Shown here: in pieces, positions 17,911 through 24,985 of the stretch
Position numbering within the stretch: position 1 is the stretch's first letter
Layout: each line of letters starts with the position of its first letter
Source of the DNA: Aestuariibius violaceus
GTDB lineage: Bacteria; Pseudomonadota; Alphaproteobacteria; Rhodobacterales; Rhodobacteraceae
DNA: 64,000 nt
Reading direction: 5' to 3'
Assembly (NCBI RefSeq): GCF_040779325.2
Contig: NZ_JBFONT020000007.1
Location: forward strand, 62,001-126,000
The notes under the pieces: generated by a model
Told to the model about the DNA's origin: nothing
Databases searched by the model: none
What the model saw: only the letters and a program-made list of their open reading frames with translations
Translations under genes and position numbers: made by a program

Positions 17911-19260
17911 TCACCCCACCACACGCATCCGCGGCGCCCCCACTTGGGCCCCCATCAACTCCGTCAACGCCCAGACAAGCGCATCCACCCGGTCCGGCGA
18001 TCCCGCCCCCTGATATCCGTCGCGCCCCATCAGCCGCATCTGCTCTTCCAGCTTCTTCAGCCCCGGCAGATGCGCCACCCGCCCCTGCTCGTAGAGGCTC
18101 GCTACCGGCTCCGCCCGCGCCGCCTTCCCGCGCGAGGCCCGCACCGCCCGATAGGGCACCAGAGGATCCACCTGCCGGATCATCTCCTCCACCAGATCGC
18201 CCCCCTGATTGACCTCCGCCACCAGCCGGTCCGCGCCGAACTCATGGAAGGCCGACACCGCCGCCTTGGCCCAGCCCAAAGGCGAGGCCCCCTCCACGCT
18301 GCGGTCCGCAAGAACGACCCATCGCCACCCCGATTTCGGCCCGCCCGACACCACGCCGGCCACCACGATCCCGCAGGCATCCGCCCGCTTGCCACCCGTC
18401 ACCGGCGGATCCACCGCCACGACGATCCGCGACAGCTCCGGCGCCTCCGCCACCTTCGCGCGGTCGATCACCCAGGCGGGCCAAAGCGCGCCGTCCACCT
18501 CCTCGACCAGCACCCCGTCCAGCTCCTGCGCGCCCAGCGACGTCCCATCGTACCGCGCGCGCACTTCCTTCAGGAACCCATCCGCCAGGTTGGCCGCATT
18601 CGCCTCGGTCGGCGCGCTGGTCATCACCGTCGACGACCGCCCCAGCAGCGCCTTCAGGAACGGCACCGCCCGCGGCGTCGTCGTCACGCAGGTCTGCGGA
18701 TTGTCCCCCAACCGCAGCCCGAACTGCAGCATATCCCACGCCGCCTCGGCCTTCTTCCACTTGGCCAGCTCATCGCACCAGGCCGCGTCGAACTGAGGCC
18801 CCCGCAGGCTCTCCGGATCATGCGCCGAAAACACCTGCGCCGTGGCCCCGTTCGGCCAGACCAGCATCTTGCGCCCCGCGATCCACTCGGGCCGCCGGTC
18901 CGGCGGCGAACAGGCCAGGATCCCGCTCTCCCCGAACACCATGACGTCCCGCGCCTGCGCCACCGTCTCGCCCACCAGGGCCACGCGCCTGGCCCGCCCG
19001 GGGTCAGTGGGGCGCGCGCCCTCGACCACCGAGCGGACCCATTCCGCGCCCGCGCGCGTCTTGCCCGCGCCGCGCCCCCCAAGGATCACCCAGCTGCGCC
19101 AGTCCCCCGATGGCGGAAGCTGATGGTCCAAAGCCCAGAATTCGAAAAGGAAAGGCAGAGCACGCAGCTCTGCCTCCCCCAGGGAGCTCAGGAACTCATC
19201 CTGCCTTGCAGCAGGACCTGAGGCGATGAAGGCGGCACCCGATCTGATCGCGGACCGCAT
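17911..19260 (-). CDS. Gene-transfer-agent-type large terminase subunit (TerL, g2-like)
   Basis: A 449-residue DNA-packaging motor with an N-terminal ATPase and a C-terminal nuclease. Walker A is GGRGAGKT (residues 61-68) and the Walker B/catalytic pair is Asp163-Glu164 in WCDELAKW. The nuclease starts with VVAVDPP (Asp284), followed by ADRLVAEVNQGGDL and a C-terminal SPDRVDALVWAL. The pattern matches g2 of the Rhodobacter capsulatus gene transfer agent. The ATG at 19260 is the most likely start and overlaps the small-subunit gene by 65 bp; longer in-frame starts to 19314 exist. No portal, capsid or tail gene follows, which is odd for this family. Confidence 0.87.
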   Translation of the reverse strand: MRSAIRSGAAFIASGPAARQDEFLSSLGEAELRALPFLFEFWALDHQLPPSGDWRSWVILGGRGAGKTRAGAEWVRSVVEGARPTDPGRARRVALVGETVAQARDVMVFGESGILACSPPDRRPEWIAGRKMLVWPNGATAQVFSAHDPESLRGPQFDAAWCDELAKWKKAEAAWDMLQFGLRLGDNPQTCVTTTPRAVPFLKALLGRSSTVMTSAPTEANAANLADGFLKEVRARYDGTSLGAQELDGVLVEEVDGALWPAWVIDRAKVAEAPELSRIVVAVDPPVTGGKRADACGIVVAGVVSGGPKSGWRWVVLADRSVEGASPLGWAKAAVSAFHEFGADRLVAEVNQGGDLVEEMIRQVDPLVPYRAVRASRGKAARAEPVASLYEQGRVAHLPGLKKLEEQMRLMGRDGYQGAGSPDRVDALVWALTELMGAQVGAPRMRVVG

Positions 19261-19540
19261 CGAGATCGAGGGGCCCTGCCCCGCTGTCTCCATCCCGTTC
19301 GCGTCTTCCATCAAGAAGCGCCTCCATCCGTTTCGCCTGGGCCAGCGCCATGGTGAGCGCCGCCTGCCTTTGCTCGATACCGGTCCGCCCGGCCTCGGCC
19401 TCCAGGGCGATCGCCCTGAGTGCCTCCGCCAGCTCCCGGCTCAGCGCCGTGAAAAGCGCTGCACTGTCCGTCAACTGCCCGTCGATCTTGCCGCCCTGTT
19501 TCTGGGCGCTGTTATGGTGCGTCATGGTCTCAGCCTGCAT
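19196..19540 (-). CDS. Gene-transfer-agent-type small terminase subunit (TerS, g1-like)
   Basis: A 114-residue, mostly helical protein immediately upstream of terL. The central stretch (FTALSRELAEALRAIALEAE at about 33-52, then EQRQAALTMALAQAKRMEAL) looks like the coiled-coil oligomerisation helices of g1, the small terminase of Rhodobacter gene transfer agents. The assignment rests on position and on this pattern. Starts at 19540 or 19525 (MTHHN) are both possible. The last 65 bp overlap the terL start. It would recognise DNA and recruit TerL for packaging. Confidence 0.65.
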   Translation of the reverse strand: MQAETMTHHNSAQKQGGKIDGQLTDSAALFTALSRELAEALRAIALEAEAGRTGIEQRQAALTMALAQAKRMEALLDGRRERDGDSGAGPLDLDAVRDQIGCRLHRLRSCCKAG

Positions 19541-19872
19541 GTTGGAGGATCCGCCACGCAGAGAGGGCCGCCGCCACCGCACCGCGCAAGGGAAAACCCG
19601 GCACGGATGGAACGCGGCGTCTAGCAAAGGCAACATACCCAAATTGGATAAAAGGTCAATATTTTCATATGTTTATACGCAACACCATCGAACGTTGCGT
19701 CCAGATTTCATTTACCTGCAGAACCACCGAGCAACGCGTGACAGGCCACCAACACCCGCTCGGCAGATCACGGCCGGTCAACAAAGCCCGCCCAACGGGA
19801 AGCCGCGGCCGCATGGCGCTCCGGCCGGGAACCGGTTAGCGTGTCTCCCGTGACACTCGCCCGGACCCGCCG
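19541..19872. other. Intergenic region between terS and the glycosyltransferase-like gene
   Basis: A 332-bp divergent spacer. Its middle (about 19635-19700) is much more AT-rich than the surroundings (AAATTGGATAAAAGGTCAAT, then TTTTCATATGTTTATA), as expected for promoters. No gene or strong inverted repeat was recognised. Confidence 0.4.
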
Positions 19873-20856
19873 ATGCCCGCCACCCCCTTCAACATCCTCG
19901 CCGTGGCCCAGTCCGGCCGCCTGCAATACGAGGCGATCCTGCTCGCCGCCTCCCTCCGCGATGCCGCGCCCGGCTTTCCCGGAAAGCTCATCTTCGCCGA
20001 GCCGCAGCCGGGTCCGCTCTGGCCGAACAATCCCCGCATCGGCGAAACGGCCCGCGCGCTCCTGACCGAGCTCGGCGCCGAAATCCGCCCCTTCGAGAAC
20101 AAGCATTTCGGCCACGCCTATCCCTACGGCAACAAGATCGAAGGCCTCGCCGTCCTGCCCGAGCGCGAGCCCTTCCTCTTCCTCGATACCGACACGCTGA
20201 TCCTGGGCGATCCGATGACGCTCGACATCGACTTCTCCCGCCCTTCTGCCTCGCTCAAGCGCGAAGGCACCTGGCCGGTCGAGGATATCTACTGGCCCGG
20301 ATATAACGGCGTCTGGGGATCCCTTTACAAACGTTTCGGGCTCGACTTCGAGAGCTCCCTCGACCTCTCCCAGCCCGACGAATACTGGCGCCGCTACCTC
20401 TATTTCAACGCGGGCTTCTTCTACTACGAAGACCCCAAGATCTTTCACGACCTCTTCCTGCGCTACGCCCTCTCGATCCGCGACGACACGCCCGAGGAAC
20501 TGGCGAGCCAGACGCTCGACCCCTGGCTCGATCAGATCGCGCTGCCGCTGGTCATCCACGCGCTCGGCGGCGGCCGCGACGGCCCTCACGGCCAGCTCGA
20601 CGGCACCGTCACCTGCCACTGGCGCGCCCTGCCGCTGGCCTACGCGCGCGAGGCTGACGCCGTCATCGACCACCTCGAAGAGGTCGCCGCCCCCAACAGG
20701 ATCAAGAAGGTCCTCAAGGAATACGACCCCTTCAAACGCCTGATCTTCCAGGGCCGCGGCCGCAAGGCCCGGGCGCTTTTCGACCGCGACAACCTCCCCC
20801 GCAAGGAACAGAAGATCCGCAACCTCCTCAAGAAAGAGGGGTACTGGCTCCGGTAA
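19873..20856 (+). CDS. Glycosyltransferase-like protein (GT-A fold predicted)
   Basis: A 327-residue cytoplasmic protein. The N-terminus (FNILAVAQSGRLQYEAILLAASLR, in outline) and FLFLDTDTLIL with Asp105-x-Asp107 look like the nucleotide-sugar and metal-binding parts of a GT-A glycosyltransferase. The C-terminus is basic (KKVLKEYDPFKRLIFQGRGRK). No signal peptide or membrane helix is present. Donor and acceptor are unknown. It stands alone, divergent from the terminase pair. Confidence 0.6.
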   Translation: MPATPFNILAVAQSGRLQYEAILLAASLRDAAPGFPGKLIFAEPQPGPLWPNNPRIGETARALLTELGAEIRPFENKHFGHAYPYGNKIEGLAVLPEREPFLFLDTDTLILGDPMTLDIDFSRPSASLKREGTWPVEDIYWPGYNGVWGSLYKRFGLDFESSLDLSQPDEYWRRYLYFNAGFFYYEDPKIFHDLFLRYALSIRDDTPEELASQTLDPWLDQIALPLVIHALGGGRDGPHGQLDGTVTCHWRALPLAYAREADAVIDHLEEVAAPNRIKKVLKEYDPFKRLIFQGRGRKARALFDRDNLPRKEQKIRNLLKKEGYWLR

Positions 20857-20948
20857 CCGGCACGCTCCGCCGCGGCCAACGATGTCGACAACTGTCCGTG
20901 GATCGCTAATCTTGAGGTCACGTCTGACGTCGGGGAGTGTGGCCCGCC

Positions 20949-21377
20949 ATGCGGCTTCTGTTGACTGGACTGATCGCGATTGTCGCGCTCTTCGCGATCT
21001 CGATCCCGTTGCTCTTTCGCACCGATGTCGTCGACCTCCTGACGGAGGCGCAGAACGCCGTCGGCTTTCCGCCCGGCGCCAACAATCTCGAACAGGGTCA
21101 GATCCCCGACAACGTCGAGGGCGCGCAAGTGATCAGCCTGCCCGTCCGCTTCCAGCTTCCTGCGGGCAGCGATCTGGAAACCCTGCGCGCCTTCTACCGC
21201 GCCCGGTGCGAGGCGCTCGGCGCCACATCCTACGGGTCCGGCCTGGTTTCCGCCGTCACCGGCGACCCGGACGCAATGTGCGGGTTCCCGATCGACGATC
21301 ACGAGTTCCGTCTGGACTTTGCGCTGTCATGCGACGACGGATGCACCGGCCAGCAGACAGTCTTTCTTCAAAACTGA
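20949..21377 (+). CDS. Small exported or membrane-anchored protein of unknown function
   Basis: A 142-residue protein with a single N-terminal hydrophobic segment (residues 3-24, LLLTGLIAIVALFAISIPLL) and a hydrophilic remainder, so a signal anchor or signal peptide. Four cysteines lie in the C-terminal half (near RCEALG, AMCGFP, SCDDGCTG). The ATG at 20949 follows CGGGGAG; a GTG four codons upstream is an alternative. I do not recognise the family. The next gene lies 179 bp downstream. Confidence 0.5.
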   Translation: MRLLLTGLIAIVALFAISIPLLFRTDVVDLLTEAQNAVGFPPGANNLEQGQIPDNVEGAQVISLPVRFQLPAGSDLETLRAFYRARCEALGATSYGSGLVSAVTGDPDAMCGFPIDDHEFRLDFALSCDDGCTGQQTVFLQN

Positions 21378-21556
21378 GGTTATCTGAATGGCGGATCGTT
21401 CAGCTATCGCGACCAAGCGCTCCAGCTATACCTGCATGGCCGGACGGATCGACCGGGGCCATGCGAACAGCCTGCCACGGCCAAATCCACTGCTCCGGCG
21501 TCCCCTATGACAGACCCCACCGGCCCCTTCGCAGTCTCGAGCATTCGAAAGCGCCC

Positions 21557-21898
21557 ATGATGTCCGAAAAACGACGAGTCACCAGGACGTGGACCGCCAG
21601 CTATCCCGACCCGATCTCGATAACGGCAGGCGCGCGCCTCGACCTCACCGGCAAGACCGACGACTGGGGCGGCCACATCTGGCTCTGGGCGATCGCCCCT
21701 GACGGCCGCGAAGGCTGGGTGCCCGACACGCTCCCCGACGACGAAGGCCGCGCCCGCCGCGACTACTCCGCCCGCGAGCTCACCTGCACCGAAGGCGACA
21801 TCCTCCTTGCCCTCGACCGGACTCACGGCTGGACCCTCTGCCGCAGCACCTCCGGCGCCGAAGGCTGGGTGCCGGACGCCAACCTGATCCCCGCCTAA
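21557..21898 (+). CDS. SH3-like domain protein
   Basis: A 113-residue protein with two SH3-like repeats, each ending in a GxEGWVPD motif: DGREGWVPD (about residue 50) and GAEGWVPDANL (about 102). This is the variant SH3 (SH3_2) type found in small bacterial proteins. No signal peptide is seen. The start is ATG at 21557 or the adjacent ATG at 21560. The function is unknown. It is convergent with the VOC gene, 4 bp apart. Confidence 0.65.
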   Translation: MMSEKRRVTRTWTASYPDPISITAGARLDLTGKTDDWGGHIWLWAIAPDGREGWVPDTLPDDEGRARRDYSARELTCTEGDILLALDRTHGWTLCRSTSGAEGWVPDANLIPA

Positions 21899-21902
21899 GC
21901 CG

Positions 21903-22316
21903 TCAGGCGTCAAACACCGCGGCCATCTCCCGGAACCCCTTCACCTCGATCGGGTTGCCCGACGGGTCGCGGAAGAACATCGTCCACTGCTCCCCCGGCT
22001 CGCCTTCGAACCGCACCTGCGGCTCGAGCACGAAGTCGGCCCCCGCCGCCTCCAACCGCTCCGCCAGGGCCGTCCATTGATCCAACGGCAGCACGACCCC
22101 GAAATGCGGCATCGGCACGTCCGTGTCGCCCACCTTGCCCGTCTCGGCCACCGCGAAGGGCGCCCCCAGATGCAGTGACAGCTGATGCCCGAAGAAATCG
22201 AAATCCACCCAGGTCTCGGTCGACCGCCCCTCCGCACAGCCCAGCACGTCGCCATAGAAGGCCCGCGCCGCATCCAGATCGGTCACGTGGCAGGCCAGAT
22301 GAAACGGTGTCGGCAT
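21903..22316 (-). CDS. VOC family (glyoxalase/bleomycin resistance-like) protein
   Basis: A 137-residue single-module vicinal-oxygen-chelate protein. It starts with FHLACHVTDLDAARAFYGDV, with a probable metal-ligand His8, and ends with FFRDPSGNPIEVKGF, whose Glu is the other usual ligand. The likely role is a small dioxygenase or lyase, or resistance to a small molecule. The substrate is unknown. The ATG at 22316 follows GGAGAAGAGG. Confidence 0.8.
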   Translation of the reverse strand: MPTPFHLACHVTDLDAARAFYGDVLGCAEGRSTETWVDFDFFGHQLSLHLGAPFAVAETGKVGDTDVPMPHFGVVLPLDQWTALAERLEAAGADFVLEPQVRFEGEPGEQWTMFFRDPSGNPIEVKGFREMAAVFDA

Positions 22317-22567
22317 CCTCTTCTCCTCGCAGGCCGCGGTTGAGGCGCCGCCCGCCGTGATTTAGACACGGGAAACAACGGCGCGGAAACCCGCAACGTG
22401 CCAAATCAACGATACGCTGCCGAAGGGGGGAATTGTTTCGGCTAAAATCGGCGCCCGACGTCCGAAAACTCGTTCAACGGCTAAACTTGTCCGACAGAAA
22501 GCTGACGGGAAGCCGACGGAATGCAGCACCCCCTCAAACAAGAATTTCTTAAGTGAAAGGACGACCC

Positions 22568-23875
22568 ATGCCTGAAGACAGCGCCGCCATCGGCCCCTCC
22601 TACGGCTTCGACACGCTCCAGATCCATGCAGGCGCCCGCCCCGACCCGGCGACCGGCGCCCGACAGACGCCGATCTACCAGTCGACCGCCTTCGTCTTCC
22701 GCGACGCCGATCACGCCGCCGCCCTCTTCAACCTGCAAGAGGTCGGCTACATCTATTCCCGTCTGACCAATCCCACGGTCGCCGTCCTGCAGGAACGAAT
22801 CGCCACGCTCGAAGGCGGCGTCGGCGCCGTCTGCTGCTCCTCGGGCCACGCCGCGCAGATCATGGCGCTCTTTCCGTTAATGGCGCCGGGGCGCAACATC
22901 ATCGCCTCCACCCGGCTCTATGGCGGCACGGTCACCCAGTTCAGCCAGACGATCAAACGCTTCGGCTGGTCCGCGAAGTTCGTCGATTTCGACGATACCG
23001 ACGCACTGAAAGCCGCCATCGACGACGATACCCGCGCCATCTTCTGCGAAGGCATCGCCAACCCCGGCGGCTACATTACCGACCTGCGCGCGGCCGCCGA
23101 CATCGCCGATGCCGCGGGCATCCCGCTGATCGTCGATAACACCTCGGCGACCCCGTATCTGTGTCGCCCGATCGAACACGGCGCGACACTCGTCGTCCAT
23201 TCGACCACCAAATACCTGACCGGCAACGGCACGGTCACCGGCGGCGCAATCGTCGATTCCGGCAAGTTCGACTGGGCCGCCTCGGGCAAGTTCCCGTCCC
23301 TCTCGGAACCCGAACCCGCCTATCACGGCCTGAAGTTCGCCGAGACGTTCGGGCCGCTGGCCTTCACCTTCCACAGCATCGCCGTCGGCCTGCGCGACCT
23401 CGGCATGACGATGAACCCGCAAGGCGCCCACTACACGCTGATGGGGATGGAAACGCTGTCCCTCCGCATGGACAAGCACGTTGAAAACGCTGTGAAAATC
23501 GCGAAGTGGCTCGAGAATGACGACCGCATCACGCGCGTCACCTATGCGGGCCTCGAAAGCTCTCCCTATTACGACCGGACCAAGACAGTGTGCCCCCGCG
23601 GCGCCGGTGCGCTCTTCACCTTCGCGGTCAAGGGCGGCTACGAGGCCTGCATCAAACTGATCGACAGTCTTGAGATCTTCAGCCACGTCGCCAATCTCGG
23701 CGACACGCGCAGCCTGATCATCCACTCCGCCTCGACGACCCACCGCCAGCTTGATGAAAACCAGCAGCGCGCCGCCGGCGCCGACCCGGATGTCGTCCGT
23801 GTCTCCATCGGCATCGAGGATCCGGATGATCTGATCGCCGACCTCGACCAGGCCCTGTCCAAGGCGACGTCGTAA
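22568..23875 (+). CDS. metY: O-acetylhomoserine sulfhydrylase (MetY), PLP enzyme
   Basis: A 435-residue cystathionine-gamma-synthase-family enzyme that makes homocysteine from O-acetylhomoserine and sulfide in methionine synthesis. FDTLQIHAG at the start, YSRLTNPT, and the PLP lysine Lys215 in HSTTKYLTGNG are MetY hallmarks, and the length fits. The ATG at 22568 follows GAAAGGA. The 251-bp leader was inspected for a SAM-responsive riboswitch, but no convincing match was seen. A different sulfur or seleno nucleophile cannot be excluded. Confidence 0.88.
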   Translation: MPEDSAAIGPSYGFDTLQIHAGARPDPATGARQTPIYQSTAFVFRDADHAAALFNLQEVGYIYSRLTNPTVAVLQERIATLEGGVGAVCCSSGHAAQIMALFPLMAPGRNIIASTRLYGGTVTQFSQTIKRFGWSAKFVDFDDTDALKAAIDDDTRAIFCEGIANPGGYITDLRAAADIADAAGIPLIVDNTSATPYLCRPIEHGATLVVHSTTKYLTGNGTVTGGAIVDSGKFDWAASGKFPSLSEPEPAYHGLKFAETFGPLAFTFHSIAVGLRDLGMTMNPQGAHYTLMGMETLSLRMDKHVENAVKIAKWLENDDRITRVTYAGLESSPYYDRTKTVCPRGAGALFTFAVKGGYEACIKLIDSLEIFSHVANLGDTRSLIIHSASTTHRQLDENQQRAAGADPDVVRVSIGIEDPDDLIADLDQALSKATS

Positions 23876-24342
23876 GCCGAATTCCGGTGGTGCCCGCCCC
23901 CGCGGGCACCGCCACATGCCGCATCCCACCGGCGATCATGCTGCGCCTTGAGCAGCGTAGATCGAAGGTGTCGGGGTCAGCCCAGCCGGGCTGGCGACAC
24001 ATGCAGAAACGGCGCCCTGTCCACCCAGATATCGAGGCAAATCGGCCCCGGCAGCAACTCGCCTCAAACAAAAACGTCCCTACGTCATGCAACTTCCAGT
24101 TGCATTTCCGTTAAGATGTGTAAACGTTAATGCCACGGGTGATCCCTCCGGTCGTCGTCCAGGGGCCTGCTCCCCAGCATGCAGGCACCGGACACGCACC
24201 GCACCCATCCCGGCCAGAGCTCGGCCGGCGGTACGTGGTCTGGGTCTGTCTCCCACGACGGGCTTCCCTCCAGGCCAGGCGGGGCTTTCCGGGGTGCCAC
24301 TCCCCGGAAAGCCCCGTCATCCGCACTATGGATTAAGCTCCC
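23876..24342. other. Intergenic region after metY; one strong hairpin, no gene seen
   Basis: A 467-bp stretch between the convergent metY and SIMPL genes. A sharply AT-rich island with TTAAGATGTGTAAACGTTAA lies at about 24112-24131. From about 24140 to 24340 the sequence is GC-rich with several short inverted repeats and ends in a perfect 15-bp hairpin. A small RNA on either strand is possible, but nothing identifies one. Confidence 0.4.
24280..24316. terminator. Perfect 15-bp hairpin, probable terminator
   Basis: CGGGGCTTTCCGGGG at 24280-24294 pairs perfectly with 24302-24316 across a 7-nt loop. It lies 26 bp past the SIMPL stop and may stop transcription of that gene on the minus strand. 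No long T tract is present. Confidence 0.55.
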
Positions 24343-24840
24343 CTAATCCTGGACCCTGTAGACAAGGTTCACCGTCGCCACAAAGCGGATCTCTCCCGGC
24401 ACAACCCGGCCGCCATTGCCGCGCCATCCAGACCCCACCTCGTCAAGTTTTTCTAAACCGCCCAGGATCAGACCCGCCGCCGCGGCCTTTCCCATTCCTT
24501 GCACCACCGCCCGTTGCACCGCCTCCGCCCGCACCGGCCCGGGATCGGCAACACCGAACCGCACATGCCTCAGACCGGCCCCCGCCGCTTCGATCGCCGC
24601 GTCGAACTGCTCCAGATCGCGCAGCACGAAGACCGCCTCGCCTGGATCGCGCCCGGCCGCCCTCTCCGCCCCGATCTCCTCCATCGCATCGGCGAGCGCC
24701 GGCATCTCCGCAGGCCCGGCCTGGACCAGCATCCACGCCAGTTCCGGCGCCACCCGCACCTCACCCACGCCCGTCACGGTCAGCGTCTCCGCCGCGGCGA
24801 AAACCGGCAACACGATGAGAAAGTAGAAGAAATACCGCAT
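24343..24840 (-). CDS. SIMPL (DUF541) domain periplasmic protein
   Basis: A 165-residue exported protein with a signal peptide (residues 1-17, MRYFFYFLIVLPVFAAA) directly followed by TLTVTGVGEVRVAPELAWM, the typical SIMPL/DUF541 opening. The C-terminal block EIRFVATVNLVYRV also fits. It is shorter than the usual 220-240 residues: the middle of the domain is reduced. The ATG at 24840 was chosen for its signal peptide. The function is unknown. Confidence 0.7.
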   Translation of the reverse strand: MRYFFYFLIVLPVFAAAETLTVTGVGEVRVAPELAWMLVQAGPAEMPALADAMEEIGAERAAGRDPGEAVFVLRDLEQFDAAIEAAGAGLRHVRFGVADPGPVRAEAVQRAVVQGMGKAAAAGLILGGLEKLDEVGSGWRGNGGRVVPGEIRFVATVNLVYRVQD

Positions 24841-24985
24841 CACACGACGCCCGACCCGGCATTCATCCGCCCGGCCTTCATCCTGGTTCTTTCCACACAA
24901 TCTAGGCTAGGTTAAAGAGAATTCAGGGAAACGGACGGCGTGCAGGCGCCGGACCAAAAAGAAACGACCGACGCATCGGGGGACG

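Noticed and set aside
17911..19540. Complete prophage or gene transfer agent cluster
   Set aside because: Only the two terminase genes are present. No portal, capsid, tail, integrase or attachment site is visible on either side.
22317..22567. SAM-II or SAM/SAH riboswitch upstream of metY
   Set aside because: metY in alphaproteobacteria can be under a SAM-sensing riboswitch, and GCTAAA-like words occur in the leader (near 22441 and 22480). The stems and conserved blocks of SAM-II or SAM/SAH elements could not be lined up, so no riboswitch is called.
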